From Rothia mucilaginosa ATCC 25296 (GTDB taxonomy: Bacteria > Actinomycetota > Actinomycetes > Actinomycetales > Micrococcaceae): a stretch of 64,000 nucleotides of DNA. A program made the translations under genes and the position numbers. A model generated the notes under the pieces. The model saw nothing but the letters and a program-made list of their open reading frames with translations. It was not told the origin of the DNA and ran no database searches. Location: positions 1 to 64,000 of the forward strand of contig NZ_ACVO01000015.1 in the NCBI RefSeq assembly GCF_000175615.1. Reading direction: 5' to 3'. Position 1 is the first letter of the stretch; every line of letters starts with the position of its first letter. Shown piece by piece: positions 26,706-35,561 of this stretch.

Positions 26706-26761
26706 TTGAACTAGAATCGCGTCTGGATTCGCGGTTCATATAGCGTTTCTGCTTGTCCGAG

Positions 26762-26823
26762 TGCTTCCCTGCCCGTTCCGCCCGTTGTGCCATCAACGGA
26801 GGTGCGGGTGGGGAAGCATTTTT
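26762..26823 (+). terminator. Branched intrinsic terminator after rclA
   Basis: The outer arms TGCTTCCCTGCCCG and CGGGTGGGGAAGCA pair fully with G-U pairs, enclosing a small inner hairpin (CCGTTG/CAACGG). Five T follow. Confidence 0.85.
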
Positions 26824-26844
26824 GTTAAGGCTCATATATACCTA

Positions 26845-26863
26845 GTAGCTAAGCATGCCCTAA
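26845..26863 (-). promoter_or_regulatory. DtxR/IdeR-box-like site upstream of the catechol operon
   Basis: Read on the minus strand the site is TTAGGGCATGCTTAGCTAC, matching 13 of 19 positions of the DtxR consensus TTAGGTTAGSCTAACCTAA. It lies about 150 bases before the isochorismatase start, in the only intergenic gap of the operon. It is weak by itself but placed where iron control would be expected. Confidence 0.4.
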
Positions 26864-27011
26864 GATGGTTATGAGATAAGCGCAAGCTCACCGGTTGGGT
26901 GGTCAGCGCGAGAGGGCTCGGAGGAGACACCCACTCGCTGCTACACCCGCCACAGTGCACCGCCTGCGCCGCGCATACAACCGAAAACCAAAGGCACGAA
27001 CCGGGAGAATC

Positions 27012-27713
27012 ATGGCACTGCCCAAAATTAAGCCCTACACCTACGTCGACCGTGAACACAGCAACCGCGTGAGCTGGCCCGTGGACCCCTCCCGCGCTGT
27101 ACTGCTCGTGCACGACATGCAGGTACACTTCGTCCAGGCTTTCGAAGGCGCCAACCTGGGTGAGAGCAACGGCAACCCGGATGCCCAGATCAACATCGCC
27201 ATTCGGAACCTGCGCCGCCTCATTGACGCCGCCCACGCCGCCGGAATCCCGGTCTACTACACCGCGCAGCCCCCGCGCCAGAACCCCGAAGACCGCCGCC
27301 TGCTCATCGACTTCTGGGGCGACGGCCTGCAGAACGACGAGTCCGCCCGCGTGCTTGACGAACTGGCACCCACCGACCGCGACACCGTGCTGACCAAGTG
27401 GCGCTACTCCGCGTTCGTGCGCAGCCCCTTCGAGGACCTGCTCAAGGAGTCCGGTCGCGACCAGCTCATTATCGGCGGCGTGTACGCGCACATTGGCTGC
27501 CTGACCACCGCCCTGGAGGCGTTCATGCGTGACATTCAGCCGTTTATGGTTGCGGATGCGCTCGCCGACTTCTCGGAGGAGGAGCACCACACGGCGTGCG
27601 AGTACGCTTCGGGTCGTTGCGCCCGCGTGCTGAACACCGCCGATGTGCTCGCAGACCTGCAGGCTGCAGAAGGTGCTGAGAAGGCTGAGACTGCTGAGGA
27701 GGCGCGCGCATGA
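27012..27713 (+). CDS. Isochorismatase (EntB/DhbB N-terminal type, no carrier domain)
   Basis: A 233-residue isochorismatase that hydrolyses isochorismate to 2,3-dihydro-2,3-dihydroxybenzoate and pyruvate in catechol siderophore synthesis. [17 protein letters not shown] gives the catalytic Asp, [17 protein letters not shown] the Lys, and [19 protein letters not shown] the nucleophile-elbow region of the family. E. coli EntB is 285 residues and ends in an aryl carrier domain. Here the protein ends in an Ala/Glu-rich tail with no carrier domain, so that domain must be elsewhere. The stop overlaps the next gene by 4 bases. The start at ATG 27012 is where family similarity begins. Confidence 0.9.
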   Translation: MALPKIKPYTYVDREHSNRVSWPVDPSRAVLLVHDMQVHFVQAFEGANLGESNGNPDAQINIAIRNLRRLIDAAHAAGIPVYYTAQPPRQNPEDRRLLIDFWGDGLQNDESARVLDELAPTDRDTVLTKWRYSAFVRSPFEDLLKESGRDQLIIGGVYAHIGCLTTALEAFMRDIQPFMVADALADFSEEEHHTACEYASGRCARVLNTADVLADLQAAEGAEKAETAEEARA

Positions 27714-28477
27714 GCTGGGTCATTGTGACCGGCGCGAACGGCGGTATTGGTGAGGCAACCGTCCAGCAGCTCATCAAGAACGGCTATTCGGTGTTTGCGG
27801 CTGACCTTGCAGAGCAGCCCATTGCCTCCTTCGGTACCTACGGGGACGCGATCTTCCGCTACCGCGCCGTAGACGTTACGAGCGAAGAGTCCGTCACCGC
27901 CCTCGCCAACGCTGTAGCGGCACTCGACGAACCCATCACCGGTGCGGTGCTCGCCGCGGGCATCGCCCACAGCCAGCCGCTACTGGAAACCAGCTTCGAC
28001 ACCTGGAAGCGCCTGCACGCGGTCAACTCCGACGGCGTGTTTCTGTGCCTGCGCGAATTCGCGCGCATCATGATTGACCAGCAGGAAACCGACCCGGCGA
28101 ACAGCCGCTCCCTGGTGACGGTCGCCTCCAACGCGGCGCGTGTGCCCCGCGCGGAGTTTGGTGCCTACGGTGCGTCGAAGGCGTCGGCGGCGCGCGTGAG
28201 TTCCAGCTTCGGTCTGCAGCTTGCCGCGCACGGTATTCGCGTGAACTCGGTCTGCCCCGGCACCACCCGAACCCCCATGGTGACTGACGCCTGGGAGGGC
28301 GAGGACCGCTCCGCCCTGCCGGTTGCCGGTAACCCGCAAACGTTCCGTCTGGGCATTCCGCTGCGCCGTATTGCCGACCCGGCGGATATTGCGGCGGTCA
28401 ACGCCTTCCTCATCTCGGAGGCGGCCCGCCACATCACCATGCAGGAGATTGTCGCCGACGGCGGCGCGACCCTCTAA
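27710..28477 (+). CDS. entA: 2,3-dihydro-2,3-dihydroxybenzoate dehydrogenase
   Basis: A 255-residue classical short-chain dehydrogenase that oxidises 2,3-dihydro-2,3-dihydroxybenzoate to 2,3-dihydroxybenzoate with NAD+. It has cofactor motif TGANGGIGEA at residue 6, NAG-like region LAAGIAHS, and catalytic Ser (VASNAARVPR), Tyr and Lys (FGAYGASKASAA). The C-terminus DPADIAAVNAFLISEAARHITMQEIVADGGATL is typical. The four-base overlap with the isochorismatase gene and the isochorismate synthase gene after it support EntA/DhbA over other SDRs. Confidence 0.92.
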   Translation: MSWVIVTGANGGIGEATVQQLIKNGYSVFAADLAEQPIASFGTYGDAIFRYRAVDVTSEESVTALANAVAALDEPITGAVLAAGIAHSQPLLETSFDTWKRLHAVNSDGVFLCLREFARIMIDQQETDPANSRSLVTVASNAARVPRAEFGAYGASKASAARVSSSFGLQLAAHGIRVNSVCPGTTRTPMVTDAWEGEDRSALPVAGNPQTFRLGIPLRRIADPADIAAVNAFLISEAARHITMQEIVADGGATL

Positions 28478-28540
28478 CGGCACCCCGCGTCCGGCGTTTA
28501 GATGCCCGGCGCGAACCCACACACCACTGATAGAAGTACG

Positions 28541-29644
28541 ATGACGAACCTTCCCGACTTTATCTTTGCCACCGGCACCCGCGTTCTGCGCGCATCCGGT
28601 GCGATGACCCCTGTAACCTTCGATAATGCCCTGGACGAGGCGAAACGTGCCGGTAGCGCCGTCGTGGGTCTGATTCCTTTTGACCCCGATATGCCCGCCT
28701 ACCTCTTCGTGCCTGAACGCCTGGAGGAGCAGCAGGTGCCGGTCCCCGAGCAGACCGTGGCGCTTGCCGAACCAGTATCGGTCACCGGCCGGCAGAACGA
28801 CCGATTCCGTGCCGCCGTTGCGACCGCCGTGGAGCGCATGAAGGCGGGCGAGCTGAGCAAGATTGTGCTTTCGCGTGTGCTCACCGCCCGCTACGCACCC
28901 GGCGCCCTCAACCTGGAGGCGCTGTACAACAACCTGCGCGCCCAGCAGCGTTCCGCGTTTAACTTTGCGGTGCGCCTGCCCGACGGTGAGCGCGGCATGA
29001 ACGGAAGCTACCTGATGGGTGCCTCCCCGGAGCTGGTGTTCCGCACCGAGGGCCGCGCCTTCAAGACCCACCCGCTTGCCGGTAGCGCCCCGCGCATTGC
29101 CGAGCCCGGTAGCGCCGAGGACGAGGCGATTCGTGACCGCCTGTTCGCCTCGCCGAAGGACCGCCACGAGCACGCCTACGTCATTAACGATATTGCCGAG
29201 CGCCTGGCACCCATCGCCGAGGAGCTGAACGTGCCGCAGGTGCCCTCGCTGCTACAGACCCCGCAGCTGTGGCACCTGGCGACCCCCATCGACGGTGTGC
29301 TGAAGGAGGGACTGACCTGCCTGGACGGTGCCCGCGCGATCCACCCGACCCCCGCGATTTGCGGTGCCCCCACCGAGAAAGCACTCGATTTGATTCGTCA
29401 GCTGGAGTCTTTCGAGCGCCGTTACTTTGGCGGTCTGGTCGGCTACATGGACGCCGAGGGTAACGGCGAGTGGGCGCTGGTGCTGCGCTGCGCCCAGGTC
29501 AGCCCGGACGAGGCGGTTCTGTACGCTGGCGCGGGTATTGTGGCTGAGTCTGACCCGGAGCTGGAGCACACGGAGACCGGCACGAAGCTCGGTAGCTTCG
29601 GCCGCGCCCTGGGCGTGGATACCCTGGGCGAAGATACCCCTTAG
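28541..29644 (+). CDS. entC: Isochorismate synthase (EntC/DhbC type)
   Basis: About 367 residues, a chorismate-binding enzyme that converts chorismate to isochorismate. LSKIVLSRVLTARY (general-base Lys), FNFAVRLPDG, GASPELVFRTEGRAFKTHPLAGSAPR, the metal ligands in DRHEHAYVINDIAERLAP, HLATPIDGVL, and HPTPAICGAP with GYMDAEGNGEWALVLR are all present. Position after entA points to siderophore rather than menaquinone synthesis (MenF). ATG 28541 is chosen; ATG 28502 is also in frame. The stop lies just before a large hairpin, closing the three-gene operon. Confidence 0.92.
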   Translation: MTNLPDFIFATGTRVLRASGAMTPVTFDNALDEAKRAGSAVVGLIPFDPDMPAYLFVPERLEEQQVPVPEQTVALAEPVSVTGRQNDRFRAAVATAVERMKAGELSKIVLSRVLTARYAPGALNLEALYNNLRAQQRSAFNFAVRLPDGERGMNGSYLMGASPELVFRTEGRAFKTHPLAGSAPRIAEPGSAEDEAIRDRLFASPKDRHEHAYVINDIAERLAPIAEELNVPQVPSLLQTPQLWHLATPIDGVLKEGLTCLDGARAIHPTPAICGAPTEKALDLIRQLESFERRYFGGLVGYMDAEGNGEWALVLRCAQVSPDEAVLYAGAGIVAESDPELEHTETGTKLGSFGRALGVDTLGEDTP

Positions 29645-29688
29645 GCTCTGCCACGAACGCCTTGACGAGGCAGAATACAACGACTGAA

Positions 29689-29739
29689 TACAACGACGGA
29701 ACGCGCTCGCTGGCATGGCGGGCGCGCTCTGTCGTTGTA
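29689..29739 (+). terminator. Hairpin between convergent entC and PPTase genes
   Basis: About 22 bp pair (29689-29710 with 29718-29739) with one mismatch and several G-U pairs. It is preceded by a tandem repeat of GAATACAACGAC. There is no clear T run on either side. Confidence 0.7.
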
Positions 29740-29764
29740 TCAAGTGTTAGGAGATTGAGCGCGG

Positions 29765-30769
29765 CTAATCGGTGAGCAGGCGCTTGAGCTCCAGGGGAGT
29801 GGCCACGGGCAGAAGCTCGACCTCAACCTGCGCGGGATCGCCCTCGGCGGGGTTCTCAACGGCCAGGGCGATGAGCATCTTCTGCACGTGCTCGGGGTTC
29901 TCCGCGTCGGGGAGCGCCACGGGTACCCACTGCAGGCTAAAGCTTCGCTCGGCAGCCTCGCCACCCTGATTACCGCCCTGATTACCGACATGGGGCGCGC
30001 TAAAGGTCGCTTGGGCGGTCAAGCTGTCCTGAGTCAGTACGCGCAGGGCGGTCGGCTCGGGAGCGTCGCTACCCAGAAGGTCCCCCGGGACCTCTTCGTG
30101 CATGGCAAGTTCGAGCGCATCCAACAGGTCATCGGTGAGCTGCACCCGAACCAGGGACGGCACCACGCTCAGGCCGTGGCCGGTCGCTTTGAGCACCGCC
30201 TCCTTAGCAGTCCACAGCGCCACCGAGAGCAAGTGCAGTACGGGCGCGGGGCGTTCTTGCGCCACCCGCTCATAGAATGTACGTTCTTCATCGGAGAGCG
30301 CCAGACGCGCAAAACCGGAGAACAGACGCGCATCCAGGGTTTCAACATCCACGCCGAGCACCGCCGAGGAATTACGACTAAACGCACCCACCACCAGCGG
30401 ATTCACCTGCGACATATTGAAATTTACGCCCGCAATGCGCGGCTTGCCGTGCTTCTTACCGCTGGTGCACAGGGTGCAGGAACGATCCACCTCAATCTCA
30501 GAAGCGGCACTGGACGGCACATCCAGACGCGCCGCCGCCATGGCACGCATGAGCGCCTGAGTGCTCAGGTAGCTGACCGCCGCCGTGGAGGTCGGCAACT
30601 GCGCCGCATGCTGCTGCTCAGCAAGCCCCAGGTAGCTCAACCAGCTAAAACGCAGGGAACCGTACATCGTGCGGGTGGGAAGAGCGAAAATCTGCACGCA
30701 CTCGCTCGGACGGGCGGTAGGGTGCTCCGGGCGCTGTGCGCTGGGTGTTTCGGGGGCAGAATAGCTCAT
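29765..30769 (-). CDS. 4'-phosphopantetheinyl transferase superfamily protein
   Basis: A 334-residue transferase that activates acyl, aryl or peptidyl carrier proteins by adding the phosphopantetheine arm of CoA. The magnesium-binding motif is GVDVETLDARLFSGFARLALSDEE and the second signature is WTAKEAVLKATGHGL, as in Sfp/EntD-type enzymes. NFNMSQVNPLVVGAF matches the NxSHs region. It is longer than Sfp (about 224), with extra residues at both ends. The ATG at 30769 is used, because the open frame continuing upstream is antisense to the RNase H gene. Convergence with the entC operon suggests it serves siderophore synthesis. Confidence 0.85.
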   Translation of the reverse strand: MSYSAPETPSAQRPEHPTARPSECVQIFALPTRTMYGSLRFSWLSYLGLAEQQHAAQLPTSTAAVSYLSTQALMRAMAAARLDVPSSAASEIEVDRSCTLCTSGKKHGKPRIAGVNFNMSQVNPLVVGAFSRNSSAVLGVDVETLDARLFSGFARLALSDEERTFYERVAQERPAPVLHLLSVALWTAKEAVLKATGHGLSVVPSLVRVQLTDDLLDALELAMHEEVPGDLLGSDAPEPTALRVLTQDSLTAQATFSAPHVGNQGGNQGGEAAERSFSLQWVPVALPDAENPEHVQKMLIALAVENPAEGDPAQVEVELLPVATPLELKRLLTD

Positions 30770-30943
30770 AGGTTTAGTGTACCCGCCCGGCATTACGGCA
30801 ATTCGCGTTGCGAGGCTGCTTGAGGTTGTCCACAGCTGCGACCGCGCGCTACGCACCCTCGCCGCCGGTGCGGTAAAGTCATCACAGACATCATTACGGA
30901 CTGCCGCCCGCACGATAGAGCGGCGGCGCAGAAAGAAGGTACC

Positions 30944-32371
30944 GTGAACAGCACGCAAGAGATCATTGCCGCCGCAGACGGCTCGGCGCTGGGCAACCCC
31001 GGACCGGCGGGCTGGGCATGGTATATCGACGACGACCACTGGGCGAGCGGCGGCTGGGCGCACGGCACCAACAACATGGGCGAGCTCAAGGCTGTCCTGG
31101 ACCTGTTCGAGGCGACCGCATCCCGCCCGGAGGCGAAGCTGCGCGTGTACTGCGATAGCCAGTACGTCATTAACTCGCTGACCAAGTGGATGCCCGGCTG
31201 GAAGAAGAAGGGCTGGAAGAAGTCTGACGGCAAGCCCGTGCTCAACCGCGACCTTCTGGAGGCGCTGGATCAGGCGCTGACCGGCCGCGACTACGAGTTT
31301 ATTTGGGTGAAGGGCCACGCGGGTCACGAGCTCAACGAGAAGGCGGACTCCCTGGCGAATGGTGCTGCGCGCGCCTATCAGGAGGGTCGTGAACCCGCGC
31401 ACGGCCCCGGCTTCGGCGCGTCTGCTGAACCCGCTACTGTGGCTGTGGAGACCCCGGTAGCTGAAGCCCCGATTGTGAACGCTCCGGTTGCAGAACCTGC
31501 ACTCTCTGACGTTGCCCTCTCTGAGGTTGCGTTCTCTGAGCCGGAGCCCTCCGAGTCTTCCGCGGACGCCCACCTGCCCGTACAGGAATTCACCGCAGCC
31601 GAGATTGAGAACGCCCAGCGCGGCGTGGAGAGCCTGCGCCTGTCCGGTCTGCTGCGCCCCGCCTCCGCAGTGAACGCCCCCGACCCGGAGGCAGTTCGCA
31701 CCCGCAAGGAACAGCTGGCGCTCGCGGCAGAGCGTGCCGCTGAGCGTGACGCAAAGGTGCTGGCTCGCCAGCAGGAGACCGCTCAACAGGCATCCAACGC
31801 CGCGCAGGCGGAAGAAGGGGATGACCTGACCGGTCTGGAAGAGTTCGCCGGCATGGATCCGAACGATGTTGACCCGGCGGAACTGCTGGGTGAGACCGAA
31901 GGACATGCAGAAGAGCAGGCGGTAGAGCCTGCCGCGGCGCCCATTCAGGATGCTCCCGCTCAGCCTGCTCCTTCCCAGCCCGCTGAGCCCGCACCGTCTG
32001 CTCCTGCGGCACCCGCGGCACCCGCTCTGAACCCCGAGGAAGCCGCCACCGCAGAACAACTACTCGAAAGCCGCGGCTCCGTCATGGAGGCGCCGCAGCT
32101 GGAGTCCATGTTGCACGAGCGTCTGGTGTGGGTGACCGCCACCGGTAAGTCGGTGTCCCGCTCCTCGGTGCTGCAGTACCGTGAACGCGCCTTCGCTCAG
32201 CAGGGTGCCCCGCTCAAGCAGGGTGTGCAGGTGCTGGATTCTTCCAGCGTGCTGGTTATGGCGGCGGTTGCGACCGCGCGTGGTCGCGTGAGCCGTTCGA
32301 GCATCTGGCATTACGATGCTGAGCGCGGCCTGTGGCGTCTGCGTTTCCGTCAGGAGACCCCTGCTTCCTAA
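30944..32371 (+). CDS. rnhA: Ribonuclease HI with long C-terminal extension (NTF2/DUF4440-like)
   Basis: A 475-residue protein. Residues 1-145 form a complete RNase HI that cuts RNA in RNA-DNA hybrids. The catalytic residues are Asp12 (AADGSALGNPGPAGW), Glu47 (MGELKAVLDL), Asp71 (VYCDSQYVI), His125 and Asp135 (KGHAGHELNEKADSLA). The basic protrusion WMPGWKKKGWKKSDGKP is the substrate-binding handle. An acidic, Ala/Pro/Glu-rich linker follows (about 150-360). Residues about 365-475 form a compact domain with RLVWVTATGKSVSRSSVLQYR and WHYDAERGLWRLRFRQ that looks like an NTF2/DUF4440 fold. Typical RNase HI is about 155 residues. The start is GTG at 30944 behind AGAAAGAAGG. Confidence 0.9.
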   Translation: MNSTQEIIAAADGSALGNPGPAGWAWYIDDDHWASGGWAHGTNNMGELKAVLDLFEATASRPEAKLRVYCDSQYVINSLTKWMPGWKKKGWKKSDGKPVLNRDLLEALDQALTGRDYEFIWVKGHAGHELNEKADSLANGAARAYQEGREPAHGPGFGASAEPATVAVETPVAEAPIVNAPVAEPALSDVALSEVAFSEPEPSESSADAHLPVQEFTAAEIENAQRGVESLRLSGLLRPASAVNAPDPEAVRTRKEQLALAAERAAERDAKVLARQQETAQQASNAAQAEEGDDLTGLEEFAGMDPNDVDPAELLGETEGHAEEQAVEPAAAPIQDAPAQPAPSQPAEPAPSAPAAPAAPALNPEEAATAEQLLESRGSVMEAPQLESMLHERLVWVTATGKSVSRSSVLQYRERAFAQQGAPLKQGVQVLDSSSVLVMAAVATARGRVSRSSIWHYDAERGLWRLRFRQETPAS

Positions 32372-32421
32372 AGCCCAGCTCCTAAGGAATGGGCTCTTGG
32401 GCGCAAAGATTTCCGTGCAAT

Positions 32422-32465
32422 AAAACCCCGCCGCATCCTCACTTTCGAGGATGCGGCGGGGTTTT
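32422..32465 (+). terminator. Perfect bidirectional terminator after rnhA
   Basis: The 19-bp stem is perfect (32422-32440 with 32447-32465, AAAACCCCGCC...GGCGGGGTTTT) with a 6-base loop and T/A ends on both sides. It can also serve the convergent WXG100 gene. Confidence 0.95.
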
Positions 32466-32589
32466 CTCAATAGATATTCGCCGCCTTCTGGCGAATCTGG
32501 CAGGCGGTGTGCCGTGCGGCCGGGACCTTTTAGCTGTCCGGTCTGCCACCTGCCTGCGGGTGGGGTTTTGGGCTTGCCGCCCTGACCCC

Positions 32590-32880
32590 TTAGCCGACGA
32601 ACATGGAGGCGTTAGCCTGCTCGGTGTCTGCGTAGTTTACGCCTGCGCGGGTGAGTGCCTCGTTGATCTGGGTGATGGATGCTTCGACCTGGCGCTGGGT
32701 TGCGTGCCACTGGTCCAGTACGCCCTGGAAGTTGGCGGATGCGGAGCCGGTCCAGGAGCTCTGCAAATCGTGCAGGGATGCGGTCATGCCGTTGACGTCT
32801 GCGGTGATGGATGCGACGTAGGATCGTGCCTGTGCGCTCTTGGCTGCGATGACTTCGGAATCGACATTGAACTGTGCCAT
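32590..32880 (-). CDS. WXG100-family (ESAT-6-like) protein
   Basis: A 96-residue helical-hairpin protein of the WXG100 superfamily, with the turn motif W43-T-G45 in SSWTGSASANF and two amphipathic helices. Members are small substrates or chaperone partners of type VII secretion. The C-terminal signal YxxxD/E is present as YADTE near residue 85. The start at 32880 is supported by a strong AAAGGAGAAA site. No EccC ATPase, other Esx protein or T7SS component lies in the window, so it is an orphan here. Confidence 0.92.
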   Translation of the reverse strand: MAQFNVDSEVIAAKSAQARSYVASITADVNGMTASLHDLQSSWTGSASANFQGVLDQWHATQRQVEASITQINEALTRAGVNYADTEQANASMFVG

Positions 32881-33281
32881 GGTTTTTCTCCTTTGAGATA
32901 TGTGAGATAGGTGGGGCGGTTGCCCCGTGGTGGCGCTTGGGGTTTGGATCTCTGGAAGGGTTGAGTTCCTGACCGGAAGCTTGTTATCACTATATCTTTC
33001 AAAATGCATCAAATGAGCTGAAAAATGATTATTAAATAAATCTGTGGATAAACCCGCCAGATTCACTCCAGAATCTCGAAAAAATCGAAAACCTTCCCGA
33101 AAATGACGCCGCCATGACGCGCGCTCGGCTACTCCCGCTGTTCTTTAGCCGCGCCGCTCCTTCTTACTCGTGCTCTCCTCACTCGCACCGCCGCGAGTTA
33201 TCATCCCGCCTCCGGCGCACAGCAAAACCCCCGAACCGTAGAACACTCAAGTTCCACAATCCGGGGGTTTATGCATCAGCG
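32881..33281. promoter_or_regulatory. Gene-free region between WXG100 gene and two-component operon
   Basis: I see no gene in these 401 bases. The part next to the WXG100 gene (about 32980-33080) is AT-rich and should hold its promoter. The far end carries the two-component operon terminator. Confidence 0.5.
33224..33270 (-). terminator. Terminator of the two-component operon
   Basis: AAACCCCCG (33225-33233) pairs with CGGGGGTTT (33262-33270) around a small inner hairpin GAAC/GTTC. On the minus strand it runs out into TTTTGC. Confidence 0.75.
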
Positions 33282-34781
33282 CTACTTCATCAGCTGATCA
33301 TCCGAGACGGGCGGCGGATAGAACGGCAAAGAAATCACGAAGGTAGCACCGCCACCATCGGTCTCTTCAATGTGAATCCTGCCCTCATGCTGTTCAATAA
33401 TCGCAGCCACAATGGACAGACCCAGACCCGTACCGCCGGTCTCACGCGAACGTGAAGCATCGGTGCGGTAGAAACGCTCGAAGACGCGCTCGCGGTCCTC
33501 GCCGTGAATACCGGGGCCGTGGTCGCGCACCTCCAGCACGGACAGCGGGAAGCCGTGAACTTCTTCGCGTACGCCCACCGCAATCTCCAGGGGAGAGCCG
33601 TCGGGGGTGTAGCGCATGGCGTTGGTCAGCAGGTTCGCCACGACCTGACGCAGACGTGATTCGTCGCCGAGCACGGTTGCGGAGGTCGGCGCCACCTCTT
33701 CGTTCAGACCCACCAGGGACACCGCACGATCGGGTGCCGTAGCGTAGGCGTCGTTCGTAGCGTCCACCGCCAGGTTGAACAGGTCGAAGGGCGCCAGCTT
33801 GGATTCACGGCGCTCATCAATGCGCGCCAGGGTCAGCAGGTCTTCCACGAGCTGGCCCATACGCTTGGACTCCGATTCGATGCGGCTCATCGCGGTAGCA
33901 ACAGCCTCGTCGGTCGGTAGCGCGCCCTGACGGTACAGCTCCGAGTAGCCTCGAATACTGACCAGCGGGGTGCGCAGCTCATGCGAAGCGTCACCCACGA
34001 AGCGGCGCATTTTCGCCTCGCTCTTCTCGCGGGCTTTGAAGAGCATTTCAATCTGGGTGAGCATCGTGTTCAGCGAAACCGCGAGGTTACCGATCTCGTT
34101 GCTGGGGTTGTAGTCCTCAATACGCTGAGAGAGGTCACCGGCAGCGATCTTGGCGGCGGTCTGCTCCACGCGAGCCAGCGGCTCGAAGGTGCGGGTCACA
34201 ATCACCCAGGTCATCGCAATTGCGGAGGCGAGAGTCGCCAAACCAAACGCGAAGGTCAGCACACCCACGAGGGCGACCACCTGGTTCGTTTGTTTCAGCG
34301 GCATGGCAATAACCATGGATGCCGCCTCCGTCAGCCCAGAAGAATCTTTCGATTCAATGGGTACGGCGAGCACGCGCCAATCGGAGGAGCTGCCCACCGA
34401 ATTGACGGTGACCGCCTCCTCGTTTTGCTTGCGAACCTTCTCTTCGGTCCAGCCTTGCAGCGCCGGCTCGCTGAACTGTTCGCTGTCCTCGGACTTGAGC
34501 GAGTACAGTACGTTGCCGTCCTTGTCGAGCAGGTACAGGCGGTAGGTGCTCAGGGATTGTTCCTGATTGCCGGAGGGGCGCACGGTCGCCAGCTGCACGA
34601 GTGAGGGGGCGCTGTTCTTCATCTCTTCATCCAGCTGGTGCACCATCTGGGCGCGCAGAGCGGAAATCGCCACCAGGCTCGTCACCGCAATGGAGAGGGC
34701 GATGAGCATGGAGGTGATGAGCACCAGCTGGGTGCGAAGGGAAAGAGACTGGGGGATCCGGTCGAGGGGTTTGAGCGCCAC
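33282..34781 (-). CDS. Sensor histidine kinase
   Basis: A 499-residue membrane kinase. Membrane helix 1 is at about 17-41 and an extracytoplasmic sensor domain of about 120 residues follows. Helix 2 is at about 170-192, then a HAMP domain (VTRTFEPLARVEQTAAKIAAGDLSQRI), HisKA with the phosphorylated His in DASHELRTPLVSIRG, and an ATPase domain with N box RQVVANLLTNAMRYTPDG, G1 VRDHGPGIHG and G2 GGTGLGLSIV. It resembles MprB/TcrY-type kinases, but the signal is unknown. It lies one base after its response regulator on the same strand, so they are cotranscribed. Confidence 0.93.
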   Translation of the reverse strand: MALKPLDRIPQSLSLRTQLVLITSMLIALSIAVTSLVAISALRAQMVHQLDEEMKNSAPSLVQLATVRPSGNQEQSLSTYRLYLLDKDGNVLYSLKSEDSEQFSEPALQGWTEEKVRKQNEEAVTVNSVGSSSDWRVLAVPIESKDSSGLTEAASMVIAMPLKQTNQVVALVGVLTFAFGLATLASAIAMTWVIVTRTFEPLARVEQTAAKIAAGDLSQRIEDYNPSNEIGNLAVSLNTMLTQIEMLFKAREKSEAKMRRFVGDASHELRTPLVSIRGYSELYRQGALPTDEAVATAMSRIESESKRMGQLVEDLLTLARIDERRESKLAPFDLFNLAVDATNDAYATAPDRAVSLVGLNEEVAPTSATVLGDESRLRQVVANLLTNAMRYTPDGSPLEIAVGVREEVHGFPLSVLEVRDHGPGIHGEDRERVFERFYRTDASRSRETGGTGLGLSIVAAIIEQHEGRIHIEETDGGGATFVISLPFYPPPVSDDQLMK

Positions 34782-34782
34782 G

Positions 34783-35487
34783 TTAGCCTCGAGAACCGCG
34801 AATCATGTAGCCCACACCGCGCTTGGTGTGGATGAGCGGCTCGTGGTTTTCACGGTTGTTGTCGATCTTGCGGCGCAGGTACGAAATGTAGGACTCAACG
34901 ATGGAGGAGTCGCCGTTGAAGTCGTACTCCCACACGTGGTCGAGAATCTGCGCCTTGGACAGCACGCGGTTAGCGTTGAGCATCAGGTAGTGCAGCAGGT
35001 TGAACTCGGTGGGGGAGAGGTCAATCTCTTCGTCACCGAGGAACACTTCGTGGGTGTCCACGTTCAGGGTGAGGGCGTCAACGCGCAGTACGGCGTCGTC
35101 CTCTTCCTGGACGCTGCGGCTACGGCGCAGAATAGCGCGGATGCGGGCGATCACCTCGTCGAGGGAGAAGGGCTTGGTGACGTAGTCGTCACCACCGGCA
35201 CCCAGACCGGTCACCTTGTCTTCGGTGGCGTCCTTTGCGGTCAGGAACAGCACGGGGGTGGTGGTGCCGTTTTCGCGCAGGCGGCGGGTCACCTCGAAGC
35301 CGTCCATGCCGGGCATCATAACGTCCAGGACAATGAGGTCGGGATTTTCGGCGTGTGCCTTTTCGAGGGCTTCGCGGCCGTTGCCGGCGGTAACTACTTC
35401 AAAACCGGCGAAACGCAGGGAGGTGGCGAGCAATTCAAGAATGTTGAACTCGTCATCGACGACTAGGAGTTTTGCTTCAGCAGACAT
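34783..35487 (-). CDS. OmpR/PhoB-family response regulator
   Basis: A 234-residue regulator. The receiver domain (1-120) has acidic Asp11/Asp12, phospho-acceptor Asp55 in LIVLDVMMPGMDGF, the Thr in LFLTAKDA and Lys in YVTKPFS. A winged-helix DNA-binding domain (about 137-232) has LSPTEFNLLHYLMLNANRVLSKAQIL and YISYLRRKID...RGVGYMIR. It precedes the sensor kinase in the operon. No perfect direct repeat marking an autoregulatory site was found upstream. Confidence 0.94.
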   Translation of the reverse strand: MSAEAKLLVVDDEFNILELLATSLRFAGFEVVTAGNGREALEKAHAENPDLIVLDVMMPGMDGFEVTRRLRENGTTTPVLFLTAKDATEDKVTGLGAGGDDYVTKPFSLDEVIARIRAILRRSRSVQEEDDAVLRVDALTLNVDTHEVFLGDEEIDLSPTEFNLLHYLMLNANRVLSKAQILDHVWEYDFNGDSSIVESYISYLRRKIDNNRENHEPLIHTKRGVGYMIRGSRG

Positions 35488-35561
35488 ACTCTATCTTTCT
35501 CTCTGAATGGCAGGCTGTACTTGATAAGTGAATGATGTGTGTGAGCTTGCGGCTCAAATCT

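Noticed and set aside
21203..28477. Horizontal island carrying the stress and siderophore genes
   Set aside because: Base composition and codon use look like the rest of the window. Apart from the rclA repeat there are no mobile-element genes.
30770..32059. Upstream extension of the PPTase frame on the minus strand (430 codons)
   Set aside because: It is antisense to the RNase H gene. PPTase similarity starts at or after 30769.
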